A stretch of DNA of 64,000 bases from Drosophila pseudoobscura. Taxonomy: Eukaryota > Arthropoda > Insecta > Diptera > Drosophilidae. The translations under genes and the position numbers were made by a program. The DNA is taken from the NCBI RefSeq assembly GCF_009870125.1, contig NC_046680.1, positions 8,370,001-8,434,000 of the forward strand, read 5' to 3'. Positions within the stretch are counted from its first letter, which is position 1, and each line of letters begins with the position of its first letter. Below the pieces are notes generated by a model. It had not been told where the DNA came from and made no database searches. It saw nothing but the letters and a program-made list of their open reading frames with translations. Of the stretch, positions 22,232 to 32,584 are shown piece after piece.

Positions 22232-23370
22232 GGCCGCCCGCTTCTCCTTGCGCGACTTGTTGGACTTGCTGCCAGAGGAGCTGGACGATCCTCCGCCCCC
22301 GCCATTGCCGCCACCCACAGCCGATCCGCTGCCAGCACCCGCACCCATTACGCTTCCACTGCCTGCACCATTTCCGCCTGCTCCTGTGGCGCCCATGCCC
22401 ATTGCCGCCGGCCCGAAGGCTGCCGCCAGGTCTGGATGCGGGAATGGTGAGAGGCCGGACGCCTGCAGGCGACTAAAGTAGTCCTGAGCCGCCAGTTGCG
22501 CCATCGACCACCAGCCTGCAACGAAAAGCAAATGGAATCAGCAATCGGATGATTCAGAGCAAGGCATCCACAATAATCTATGCTACAAAATAGTGTGTCT
22601 AACCCTGCCGCCCACCGCACTGGCCATGGAAGAGAGCACAGTGCAGGACGCAGAAATACGGAGTATTAGACGAAAGTTTGCTCTAGGAGGATATTCTTCA
22701 AATGCCTCGCTCGATAGGACGAGAGCACTTGCTGTTTGCCTCCACAGAAATTGAGAGAAGGAACACATCCCAAAAGACCAAAGACATTGGCGAGCAGCTG
22801 CATAGCGGCGGCTCCTTTGAAAGCGTCATAAATGGTCCTTGGGAGTCGTAGGGGGGGAGCACCAAAATACGGATGCATGCCGACATTTTACTCACTTGCT
22901 GGATGCAGACCTGCCAGACTGGCGGCCTGCGAAGCGGCCACTGCCATGGTGTTCTGATGATGATGGGCGCCGGCCGCCGCCGCCGCTGCAGCGGCCATCG
23001 AGTAGCGGTCATTGGCAGAGCCGCCACCCGTTTGCGGAAGGAGGCCCAGGCCAGCGGCGGCGGCTGCATTGAATTGTGAGTTGAACAGCGGATTAGAGGC
23101 GGCTGCCGCCGCAGCTCCAGTGGGATCACGGCCCCAATAAGCTGAGGGGGAACAGAGAGCAGAAACATTGGATTAGCTTTTGACCAGGTAAATGGTTCAA
23201 GGATGCAACAGGGACTCACCGAATAGCGAGGCGGCATCTAGGAGTCCGGTGGGATCGTGCGGATTGCCGGCTCCGGCGCCCCCACCCGCGTTGGAGCCAC
23301 CACCGCCCTTGCCATGATTGTTTGAGTTTTTGCCGTCGTTGCCGCTGCCATCGCCGGCATTTTTGTTCAT
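10517..23370 (-). CDS. tou: Toutatis, BAZ2/TIP5-type chromatin remodelling subunit, 16 coding exons
   Basis: Coding exons, 5' to 3': 23370-23220, 23141-22896, 22515-22016, 21956-21244, 21179-19841, 19765-19493, 19372-19016, 18952-18887, 18802-18758, 18513-18472, 18406-13976, 12979-12417, 12109-11675, 11597-10937, 10873-10752, 10673-10517. All junctions have GT-AG signals and join in phase to 3,366 residues. The start ATG at 23370 has an in-frame TAA 18 bases upstream. Domain order: Q/A/G/S-rich N-terminus; TAM/MBD (about 1025-1100); charged coiled coil (1100-1300); DDT (about 1325-1390); WHIM and WSD motifs; acidic middle; two PHD fingers (about 2870-2970); C-terminal bromodomain (about 3275-3360). 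This is the BAZ2A/B architecture. The family partners ISWI; in flies Tou forms ToRC with ISWI and CtBP and acts with Pannier/Chip on proneural genes. Nuclear. Confidence 0.94.
10752..10873 (-). CDS. tou: tou coding exon 15, bromodomain first half
   Basis: Encodes [20 protein letters not shown] and [16 protein letters not shown], the ZA-loop and helix A of a bromodomain. The PMDLSTI segment is diagnostic. Confidence 0.95.
10937..11597 (-). CDS. tou: tou coding exon 14, Pro/Thr-rich linker and coiled coil
   Basis: Encodes a Pro/Thr/Ala-rich linker (including [19 protein letters not shown]), then [20 protein letters not shown], a charged helix leading to LLAEME at the start of the bromodomain. 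Joins both neighbours in frame. Confidence 0.9.
11675..12109 (-). CDS. tou: tou coding exon 13, end of PHD 1 and PHD finger 2
   Basis: Completes PHD 1 (WYCYEC) and encodes PHD 2: CIVCGG, then [20 protein letters not shown] and WYCHGC, giving the Cys4-His-Cys3 ligand set. It is followed by a Ser-rich, Arg-rich linker. Tandem PHDs with a bromodomain read histone tails in related proteins. Confidence 0.93.
12417..12979 (-). CDS. tou: tou coding exon 12, Lys-rich insert and most of PHD finger 1
   Basis: Reads [15 protein letters not shown], then Lys/Gln/Thr-rich sequence, [18 protein letters not shown], and finally the first PHD finger (NCQFC...[15 protein letters not shown]) up to GDW. The long form joins exon 11 in phase. 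A second AG acceptor at 12539-12540 is also in phase and would start the exon directly at NCQFC. The upstream acceptor is less certain than the exon body. Confidence 0.75.
13976..18406 (-). CDS. tou: tou coding exon 11, DDT and WHIM/WSD domains, acidic middle
   Basis: A 1,477-codon exon. The DDT domain ([20 protein letters not shown], about 18165-17960) is followed by a WHIM1-like helix (about 17715-17570). Further on is the WSD signature [18 protein letters not shown] (near 16600-16660), which contacts ISWI and linker DNA in this family. Between and after are Asp/Glu runs, Asp-Ala repeats (15240-15350), a Met-Gly run (15867-15922) and a Gln/His run (14290-14360). Ends DKSIMKA at donor GTAAGA. 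Confidence 0.93.
18472..18952 (-). CDS. tou: tou coding exons 8-10, three short coiled-coil exons
   Basis: Exons 18952-18887 (22 codons), 18802-18758 (15 codons) and 18513-18472 (14 codons) are all phase 0 and all encode E/K/R/Q-rich helix. Each could be skipped without breaking the frame. Introns of 84 and 244 bases separate them. Confidence 0.85.
19016..19372 (-). CDS. tou: tou coding exon 7, end of TAM and start of coiled coil
   Basis: Encodes the end of the TAM domain ([17 protein letters not shown]) and then a Lys/Glu/Gln-rich helix ([20 protein letters not shown]) predicted to be coiled coil, as in BAZ2 relatives between TAM and DDT. Confidence 0.9.
19493..19765 (-). CDS. tou: tou coding exon 6, TAM/MBD-like domain
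   Basis: After a Ser/Glu-rich lead, the segment [20 protein letters not shown] and the following [10 protein letters not shown] match the TAM (TIP5/ARBP/MBD) fold shared by BAZ2 proteins, which binds DNA or RNA and not specifically methyl-CpG. The domain continues into the next exon. Confidence 0.9.
19841..21179 (-). CDS. tou: tou coding exon 5, polyQ and candidate CtBP docking motif
   Basis: Encodes [20 protein letters not shown], then a basic GRKKT segment, long Gln/His runs (about 20731-20830 and 20941-21030) and a segment with NLSLK and PLNLSMK (about residues 833-839) that fits the CtBP-binding consensus PxDLS. An acceptor-like AG after pyrimidines lies at about 20892 but no donor precedes it for about 160 bases, so the exon is read as continuous. 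Confidence 0.88.
21244..21956 (-). CDS. tou: tou coding exon 4, Gly/Ser-rich with polyQ
   Basis: Gly/Ser-rich with a glutamine run encoded at about 21333-21371. The donor GTGAGT lies at 21243-21238 and leaves two bases of an Arg/Ser codon. Confidence 0.88.
22016..22515 (-). CDS. tou: tou coding exon 3, Gln/Ala-rich
   Basis: Starts with [20 protein letters not shown] and ends HGGYK. It contains a polyglutamine run encoded by interrupted CAG repeats (around 22190-22232), a basic [11 protein letters not shown] stretch and polyalanine. Low complexity overall. Confidence 0.88.
22896..23141 (-). CDS. tou: tou coding exon 2
   Basis: Ala-rich segment starting [19 protein letters not shown]. The acceptor follows a good pyrimidine tract and the donor is GTGAGT. 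246 bases, so phase is preserved; skipping would keep the frame. Confidence 0.85.
23220..23370 (-). CDS. tou: tou coding exon 1 (start codon)
   Basis: Begins [20 protein letters not shown] and continues Gly/Asn-rich to the donor GTGAGT at 23219-23214. Fifty codons plus one base. The upstream in-frame TAA (23389-23391) supports this start. Confidence 0.85.
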
Positions 23371-23449
23371 GTTCAAAATCCAATGGTGTTAAAATTGGTG
23401 TTCCTTTTGTTCTTGGGCTCCGTTATTACGCGCTACATGCGGTTCAATT
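23371..23449 (-). other. tou: tou 5' UTR segment attached to the first coding exon
   Basis: The sequence upstream of the ATG runs to an acceptor (TATCTACAG) ending at 23450. An in-frame TAA lies within it, so it is untranslated. It implies at least one further upstream non-coding exon. Confidence 0.55.
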
Positions 23450-24139
23450 CTGTAGATAGTGTAAAATAATAGATAATTTATAAAGAGAAATAATTGATTG
23501 GAAAGGAGGGATTCATAATCATAATTTCCACCTATTCCGGCACCCAGAATATCATTCAGTAGTTTGCTACTTCTTTTCTACTCTACACTTTGTGCTGGCA
23601 ATGCCGCGCTTGGGCGAACCACGAGCACAAAGTGGAAACGGCAGAAACATGAAAAGCAAAACAAAACTAAAAAAAACTAAACGACACACACACACACGCA
23701 CGCCAACGGAAGCAAAAGCCGCGTCATGTTTTTGTAGTTGTATGCGGCAGCGAGAGAGAGCAAACAGTTAAGCGAAGAGAGCGCGCAAGAGAGACGGCTG
23801 CTCACCACTACACCTGCATATAAGCAGCAGAGCGGCGAATTGATGACGTACCGCAAACAAAACTACACGGCGAATTCAAATTTACGCACAAAATTGTATG
23901 TATTTCACACATATTAAAATGATAAATGAAAAGCTGCGGAAAACGTTTAACTTTACATATCAAAGAGAATAAAAGGTAGACCCTACACACACACGCACAC
24001 AAACACATGTGACAAGACTGTGGGCGCCGATGCATACACAAAGCTGAAAAAAAGAACAACAAATTCAGCTTAAAGCACTTTGCACCTTTTTAATTGAGTT
24101 TTTTTTTTGTTGCACTTTTTACACTTTCATTCATGAAAT

Positions 24140-24430
24140 TTTTGGAATGTACAGGTTTTTTTTTTCACTCTTTCTCCTGTCTTCGCATTTTACGGTTTTA
24201 CTAAGCGTCGACTGCGCTGCTTCCTGGGCACAGACAGACAGACGACCGTTTTCCCGCAGACTTTTATTTTTTCTGCTTACTTTACAAAAATCCACTGGAT
24301 ACGGCATCAAAAAGCTTTTGTTTACATTATTCGGCATTGCATTTCGTTGATAAAAAATAATGTAGAATTAACAAAATATATTTACAAATGCGCCGACAGC
24401 GATGCGACGCGGCCCGTCTGTCTCTGTGTG
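24140..24430 (-). promoter_or_regulatory. tou: Possible proximal tou first exon / promoter
   Basis: The minus strand here has the look of a Drosophila first exon: unique sequence with AAAAGTGCAA and AAAGTGCTTT words, and a usable donor GTAAGC at 24280-24275, facing the acceptor at 23450. No defined core promoter motif was recognised, so the call rests on composition and one splice site. Confidence 0.25.
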
Positions 24431-25840
24431 GGTTTTCGCGGCGACTCGACTGCCAGAGAGTGTGAATGGCTTGCCGCGTTACAAGTGGAAACGAAACATG
24501 AGAGAGATCAAGAGCGAGAGTGAGACCGTGAGAGCCAGGCAGCGCGGCGGCAGCACACAGATGAATGGTGCTGGACACCGCACAGTGGTTGATAATTACA
24601 GTTGTTTTTTTTTTTTGCAAAGAAAATGTCTCTGGTTTTTTTTTGTTGAATTAATCATTATAATGAGGCGACGTTTAGTCAGGCAGAGCAATAAAGGTGG
24701 GGCCCACTGTGTCTGTCGCACTGTATCGTCTGTCTGTCGTGTGGTTGGGAGGAGGTTCGTTAATAACCGTTCGTTATTGCGCACTGTGTTTTGTTGGTGT
24801 TTTTGTCACGCATCGACTGGCGGCAGATGTGCGCCCTTATCATGCAGCCGGCAGAAGTCTGCTGGCGGGGAGGGGAGTCGAGTCGGATTTCGCACACTGG
24901 CTAAATGGTTTAATGCTGGCTCTTCTTCGTTTGATTCTCGCTCGCAACCGCACAGTGACCGCATAGCGAAAGGAGGAGGGGAGGATGGGTAGGAATATGA
25001 TTTGACTCTGTGCTCGGTCTCCACCCGCAAAACGGTATCCATTTAGCGCTGCCGACGCAGCGTCAACGCAGGCAGGCCCCATAGTCGCCCAGAATGAAGG
25101 TGTGCGAGCAGCACATATTTTTTGCGCTAGATATGTTTGTGTTAGTATTCTGCTCATAGCAAATGATTCGATACCACTCCCCACGGACATCCCCCCTCTT
25201 CCATGCTTCGACATTCGTTTCAATATTTGTGAGTGACAGCGTACAAATGTGAAAAATTCTGCTCATTGTGTGCTGTCCGTTGCTGGCGTCATAGTCATAC
25301 ATGCCCCCCCTACCCAACCTCTGCCTCTTTTGCAAAGCTCACATCTCACCCTATCCCCTCCCCTCCCCACCCCTCCGGCTAAGCTCGACGGTGTTGGAAG
25401 TCCATTGTTATTGCTTTTGTTGTTTGCTCTTGATTATCTTCTCTCTCTAACTCAATTGGCAGTCTGTCTTTCCGTTGTGCGTTTGTGTCTGTGTGTGTGT
25501 GTATGTCGAGTCTGTTTGGTTGTATGGGTGTTTGATTTTGTGTTATATCTTGGCGATACCATACCCCCGCTGCCACTGCCGCCGTTGCCGTCATTCGTTT
25601 TCATGTTATACACACAACAAATGACGCCGCCGCCGCCACCGCCGACTGTTCGGTATATTCCGTTTGATTTGCTCTATTCAAGATTATTCGTGTTCTGGTG
25701 CTACATCGGTCAATAAGCTAATCAATTGCCTGACAGTGGGTGTGCACCTCCCCAGCTACCCTAAAGGTATCGATGAGTCCAATTATTTACTTTCATTATT
25801 GATTCCCTCATCGAAAAAAAAACCTCAGTATACAATTTCT

Positions 25841-25866
25841 ATCTCTCTCCCTCTCTCTCTCTCTCT
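25841..25866. repeat. (CT)n microsatellite, GAGA-factor type
   Basis: Nearly pure CT repeat. Reads as (GA)n on the tou sense strand and could bind GAF or CLAMP. Confidence 0.8.
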
Positions 25867-26009
25867 GGGTCAAGTGCACTCAGAACCGAAGCTTTTGCTG
25901 CTGCTGATGCAATCGAAGGAAGGAAGATTCTCCTTTTCCTTCCAAAAGCCGCGTTTCGATTCCAATTTCCTTGATCTCTCGCTCGCGCTCTCATCTTTGA
26001 CTTGACTGT

Positions 26010-26013
<4 letters not shown>

Positions 26014-26040
<27 letters not shown>

Positions 26041-26042
26041 TG
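26014..26042. repeat. (CA)n microsatellite
   Basis: About fourteen CA units in the tou intron. Confidence 0.9.
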
Positions 26043-28345
26043 CACTTATTCTTTTGCCTGGAATTCTTGTGGATTTAGATTTAGGTATGGCCATGATTTC
26101 ATTCCTTCTTTCGTTGTTCTTTCGTTGTTGTTGCTGTTGCCAACCATGCGTTTCGCTTCATGTCGCTGTTGTTGCTGTTGCTGTTGCTTTTGATTGTTGG
26201 CGGTGGCCTTAACGCGTCCGCCGTTTTTCAGTTCACTCTTTTTGCCCCTGTCTCTGTCCATTATTCACGTTGACTTCTTGTTCTTCGGGCACAAGCACGC
26301 AAGAGAGGAGATTGGGAGAGTTTCTTCGCTTACTTCTTGTTTTTCTCTTCCCGACGGCAGGGGTTATTGACTCAGCCGAACAGAGAGCACATGCAGAGCG
26401 GACAAGTTACAGTGCTTACAGTCTGCGTCATCCGTCTGGCGGTGCGATCTCTCTCTCTCTCTCTCTTCCTCCGCCTCGTTCACTCAGCCACTCAGCCCTC
26501 TGTTTCGTCTGCCCCCCTGCACTAGCACTTTAAGTGCAGCAACAAGTACTGCAGGCTAGCTCGTTCTTTAATCAATCACTTTATTTTCTCATTGCAAGTT
26601 TTCAGTCTGCCGTCGGCCAGAAAATCACTCAGTTTTCGCAAAAGCTCAGTAATTGAATTAATGAAACCTTTATAATTGGATTTTCACCCAAAGGAATTTG
26701 TCCATTATTCGTTTAACCACTTGTCAAATGAAGCATTTTGACACCTTCCAGTTGAAGAAATGTGAATGCGTAGGCAGGCGATTGTACTTTCATGAAAATT
26801 ACAAATTATCCAGAATACCATGCAGAAGGTATGAGGGGTATTCAGGGCAAGGAAGCAATAATGCTCACTCAAACTGCAACGGTAAATGCATTTTCCATGC
26901 TCAATGGCTACCTAAGGTGTATTTCAACAAGTGAGGACTTCCAGCTCTTCCTATGATTTCCTCACCTTACCATAAGCAGACCTTGTAACTTCCTGAAGCC
27001 TGGCATTAACGGAGCTGTTTATTCCTGCGGCCAACGACGAGCCTCAGAGCAGGGCAGGTAAATCATTCACTCACTGCTAAGTAAAGGAAATGAACGAAAA
27101 TGAAATCGAAGCAAAGAGAAGGGATATCGGAACACTCTGTGCGTTGTAGATGGCAGGTTATTCTTCTTCCTGTTTCTCCTTCTTGTTGCTGTATTACATT
27201 ATCTCGAAGGAAGGCCCTAACCAGAGTAACAGAGAGAGGGAGTGAGAGTGGAAGACTCTGCTGGGTCTGCTCGTCTCTCGCCTCGGCCATGGTGCGCGCA
27301 ATCCACAAAAAAAAGGGACACACATAAAATGTAAACTCTGAACCGAAACGGGGCGTGTGTAAGTCCTCCCCCTCAAGCGAGGACAGAGGGGAGCACTGTA
27401 ACTCCCGAGTCACACCAGAGTCTGTCGCCACTCGCCACCCCGTCACCCCGCTCTAGGGCATTCCATGGATTGTCGCGCAGTTTGCGCCAAACCGAACAGG
27501 AAACGAGCGTGCAAGGACACACAGCAGCGTGGCGTGGGAGTGTGGGGAAGTGTGGGGTGGGGCAGCAGAGAGGGAAACGTGCGGCGAGTGGCAGTAAAAC
27601 GAATCCACTAACGAATGAGCAGGAAGAAGGAGAAGCCGACGCAGACGAAGCAGAGAAACAGCAAAACTAAAATTGAAAATGGCAACGAAAGGGGAAAGGA
27701 AAGGCAAACCACCACCGACAAAAACAACAACAACAACAACTACACCAAGAACGAGGACTGTCGTACACGATAGCCATGCCGATGCCAGCGCCGACAGCGA
27801 CGCCAACGCAAGGGACAGTGACAGAGCAGCGGCAGAGCGAGTAAATACCAAAAACAGCAGCAACAACAACAACAGCAAGAAGAGGAGCGACAAACAAATG
27901 AATTTATGCAGCAACAAGAACAACAACAAGTAGTGCAGTTGTTTTTGTAGCTGGTATTTATGTAACGGTGTTGCTGTAGTTTCTGCCTTCCTCGCCCGCC
28001 CTCTCTCTCCACCCCTCCTTGGCTGATGTGACTGCTGCCGCCTGCTGCCTGCAGGAGGCAAAGGCAAAGCCTCAATGTGGAACGAGAGCGCGCACGACCC
28101 ATAAATTAGAGTGAGAGAAGGAGTACGCAAACAGCAGCAAAGGCAGGAGAAGCAGGCATAACGGAGCGACCGAAGGGAGGAGGAGGATGAGGACTGAGAG
28201 AGCGCACAGCACACAACTAACAAATGCAGCAGCATCGCCTGCGGGTGATTGTTGGAGGGGTGGAGTGGTGGAGGACCCAACAACATTGACGTATTTGCCA
28301 TTTGCACAACCCAGAGCGCAACCTGTCCATATCCCAGTCCCACAA

Positions 28346-28380
28346 GCACCAACCCAACCCAACCCAACCCCACTCCCCCA
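28346..28380. repeat. CAACC pentamer repeat
   Basis: Four ACCCA/CAACC units in tandem, pyrimidine-purine asymmetric. Confidence 0.6.
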
Positions 28381-28448
28381 GTCGACGGCGGTTCTGGAAT
28401 CTCTCCAGGCAGCGCAGTTCAAGGAGGAGCAGAATTGAGTGGGAGAGT

Positions 28449-28490
<42 letters not shown>
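28449..28490. repeat. (CAG)n trinucleotide repeat in the intron
   Basis: Thirteen to fourteen CAG/GCA units. It could be read as polyglutamine or polyalanine, but the flanking sequence has no gene-like features. Confidence 0.85.
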
Positions 28491-29307
28491 GCGGCAGTGC
28501 CAAAGCAAAGCAGAGCAAGTAGAATACAAATACAAATACAGAGGAACTGAACCGAACCCATCCTCTCTCGCTTACCCGTTCTCTGTGGGACTCGCTCTTT
28601 TTCTCTCTGCGGAGTGTTGGTGGGTTTTGCGGCAGCATGGAATACAATACTCTAACCCGTAATCCAAGCCCCCCCGCCTTCCCTCTGGCTATAACCATTG
28701 TTGGAAGTTGCAAGCGCCTCGCGTCGTTGATAATGTCATGCAATTTCCAGTCATGTGCAGGTGACCAGTATATGACCGTAACTCCAACCTTTCCCCTAAT
28801 GTAGCTAATGAAAGGTGCCATGCTTAGAGGGAATTAAGAAAACAAAGAGCAAAATACGCAAAATTAGGCAACATCTAGATAATGTCTAGACTCGAGAGGG
28901 TTATGAGTACTTTGTGGCCATCTGACGGTGCCTTCCTGCCTCCGACTGTTGCACTGTTGCACAACTGTACGCTTCGCAAAGGACAAAAAGCTTTTAAATG
29001 CAATTGCGTTGCGGTGATTTCATTAGACAGCAAATAAAATTAAAAACTTTGCCTGCCCTTAATCTAACATGTTCAGCACAACAGGAACGGTTCCCCTTCT
29101 CCCCTTCCTTCACTCCCGCTCACACACACACACATTCAGTAAATACGAGAGAAAGGGACACAACACACGCTACACATTCTCTCCCTCCATCACGCACACG
29201 CTGCCATTTAATTAATGCTTCAATCAGATTATCCCCACAAAAGGCAAAACGGCGAGGGCGAAGGATAGCGGTTTCGCTCAAAGGCAAGAGAGCGGGTGGC
29301 GCTCAAC

Positions 29308-29333
29308 AGAGTGTGAGAGAGAGAGAGAGAGAA
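29308..29333. repeat. (GA)n microsatellite
   Basis: Pure GA run on the plus strand, in a purine-rich part of the tou intron. Confidence 0.8.
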
Positions 29334-32300
29334 AGGATGCCTTTGCGTATGTGGTAGCCGGATTTAATGCATAAAACCTTTCGCGACCTCTGGGCAATAT
29401 TTTCATAAAAATCTACAGTTCGTAGAATTCTCTTGGCGGGGTCGCACGCACACCTTCCTTGGGAAGCTAAAAACTAAATTTCCCAGTTGATTTATGTACA
29501 GTTTAATCTCATTACATGTTTTGCAAATACCAAAACGATTGACATCATTCGAGTTTCCTTTCACGTCTATCTTTCTCCCACTCGCTCCACATATCCTCTG
29601 GCACATATAATCCGCTCCGATGGCAGTACACCCGCAGTCTCTCCGCACTCTTTTGAGAAAACTCACCTAAGCTGCAATATTCTCCTTGGTTAGGCTTCTT
29701 TCGCATTATTATTTGCTGCTCTTTTTAATTTTCATTATTAATCATAAATTAACAATTAATTTTTGACGCTCTTTGTTGTAGTTTTTATTAATCACTCTTT
29801 TCGGGGATAATTTAATGATTATTTCTGTTGTATTTCTTTTGAATTTATGATTTCATTTTTCGAATTCTGTTTTTTCTTGCTGCTTTTTGGCCTGGTTAAC
29901 ACACACAGATATACAGAACAGACACAGATGAAGCCGTTTGTTTGTTCAGTTCTGATGGGAAAGGAAATGAATTTTTAAATCATTATTGAAATTTATGGGT
30001 CGGACGATTCCTCTCCCACTCGTTCTCTCTCGTCGCTCGACCAAAAGAAAAGCACAGTTGACGAAGAAGATGAAGAGAACGCATGGCACAATTATAATTT
30101 TGATGTTTTTGTTTTTCTTTCTTTTTAATTATATACACTTTTAGAGGTTTCTCCGACCCTCTGCTATCAGCATCACATATGATTTGGGAACCAATCGAAC
30201 TCAACAATCCGTAGCTTTATCTGCCAGGGTATCATAACCTCCTGGGACCCCCCTTTATTCTATTCTTTTTTCATTTATCCTTACATTTTTCGTATAGACA
30301 CAACAGCAATCGGACTGTGATGATAGGAGAGCGGGAAAGAGACAGGCCGAGAGAGAGGAGATATGAGTCATTCAGAGAAACAATGGCGGCATTTTGGTCA
30401 GCTTCTCTTCGGCGACAATGTTCGACGCCAACGTCAGCGTCAGCGTCAGCTTCGAAAACGACAGAGACGTGGCTGCTGCCAGTCATTTAGCACTTCTCAA
30501 ACGAACACCGAAGAGGGAATTGGGGGGAGAGGACAGATGGGGTGGATGGGATGCGATGGGATGGGGCGAGGGTGAGGTGAGTAGGGGTTGCGAGCAAAGT
30601 CTCAAGCAAGAAAGCTAATAAACAGCAAAAAAAAAATAAAAAAGAAGCAACAACGAAACGAAAGTCCAACACAGAAACAGAATGGCTCGCATTTTTCAAT
30701 TGAATCAGCTGCAGTTGACAGAGGAAGAGAGAGAACGAGAGCGACAGGCCCAGAGAGCGAGGGTTGTATAGGCAGAGTAAGCAGTGGGGGTAAGCAGTTC
30801 GTCCAAGAGGCCAAGAAAACAATTGACAGTCAGGCAGGCCAATGCGTGGGCCGGATCAGGGGGAAGGGAAGGAATGCGGACAGAGAGAGGTTAGGAAGGA
30901 GGCCACTCTGTCAGGGGAATATGCTAGCAAGCACAAGGTAAGAAGAGAGCGGGTTCTGTGCTGCGCCTCAATAAATGCCAACAAAAAACAGCGATACTCG
31001 CTTTCAATTCAATTGGAAAGCAGTGCAATGGCTATGCCATGTAGTAGGCTGGTCTCTCAATCCTACTCACTCCCCCTCAGCATTGATCGTTTCAAAGCAA
31101 TCAATCAGATGGCATGTCAAACGAACTCAGCCTAACTGTAAATTACCATTCCACCATACAAAAGTTTTATTTTTTCAGCTTTAGGGGTGCAGAACGGTTG
31201 TGAAACCTTCGAGCGGAGGTTTGTAATTCAATTAATACTCGTACTCGTACTCATAGTCGTGTCTGGGCTTTCATCTGTTTGCTGGAAATTTCCCCCTTCT
31301 GCTCTAATGATGTCACAGTTTTCTCGTTAACTTTGACACACACGGGCGTACACACACGGCCCACCACCCTCACCAACTACTTCTTTCCCTTTAAAAAGAT
31401 ATCGTTTGAATGAAAACTGGAAATCTGCTTTAATTGCCCGGCCCGCACCCTGCTTTCCACTCAAGTGGATCAAATGGCAAAGCAGTTTCGCGCTGTCCAC
31501 TTTGACTTGTGTGCACAGGAGAGTGGTGTGGTAGCGAGAGAGCAACAAGCGCGCACAAAAAGTGCAGTTGAAGTAAGGCGATGTATTCAAAGCAGATGCA
31601 TTTCTCAAAGGGAATCCATCTGCGAGAGCATGTGTGTGTCTGTGTGTGTAGAAGAGGGTGCTCTCTCAAAGAATGGTGGGAAGGAGGAAAGGAAAGAAAA
31701 GAGGCAGCAGCAGGCAGGAAGGCCGAACAAAGCAAATGACTAAAATTAAACAAGAAAACAGATTCATCATGGGATGCCTCCTGAAATATTCGGATTGAAG
31801 GGATGACGATGATGAGGATAACGATGACGATGCTGCTGCGATGAAGCAGGGGTTGCGGGGCAAGGTAAACCCATGGAAACACCAACGAATTGTAGACGCA
31901 GGCACAGAGTGCAGAGTGGTGAGTGGTGAGAGAAGTAGAAGCCGGGGACCACAATAAAAACCAACGAAATAAATTAAATAATATGAAAAGAAACATGCGG
32001 CAGAGACACGAACCTCTCACGCCGTGCACCGTACGTACTCGTACACCCAAAAACAAACCGAAAACCGAAAATGGACTGGCCGGCCAGTAGAGCAGTATTG
32101 GAGCAGGGGTGGGGAGGGGGGGGAAGAGGCAGAGGGGGCGCTGCGGCATAGCAATCAACAATGGAAGAGCGAGGGGAGTGAGGCTAAAGCCGCCACCAGC
32201 CGACGGGCGCACAACTTGACAGATGGACCGGACCGTGCGGAACGGTGGGGAAAAGGGGGAACGGAACGGTTGTCGAGCGAAATGGTTGAGGGGAGAGCGC

Positions 32301-32548
32301 GGTGATAAAGGGGGAGAGAAGGGGAGGGGGCGTCGGCAAAAATCCAACTAAATATCGAAATCACAAATCCGCAAACAGAGCTGGCTGCTGCTCTGCTGCG
32401 CTACAATAAACGAGAAAAAAACAAAATTGTATTTTAGAAACGAGTGGAAATGGGAATGGGCGAAGCGAGTGAGTGAGAGAGAGTGGATGGAGTGGAGTGG
32501 AATGGAATGGCCGAGAGCAGTACAACCGACAGAGCAAGAGACAGGCAA

Positions 32549-32584
32549 ACAGACGGACGGACGGACGGGGACAGACGGAGGCAG
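32549..32584. repeat. (GACG)n-like tetramer repeat
   Basis: Four GACG units followed by degraded copies. Confidence 0.6.

Noticed and set aside
27453..28373. 306-codon minus-strand reading frame in the tou intron
   Set aside because: Composition is Leu/Ser/Cys-rich low complexity, mirroring purine-rich DNA on the plus strand; it lacks domains and splice partners.
28302..28550. Polyalanine/polyglutamine frame at the intronic CAG repeat
   Set aside because: The repeat gives open frames in several phases; flanking sequence is not protein-like.
31430..32347. 305-codon minus-strand reading frame in the tou intron
   Set aside because: Same cause: strand asymmetry depletes stop codons. Ser/Pro/Phe/Leu-rich with no recognisable motif.
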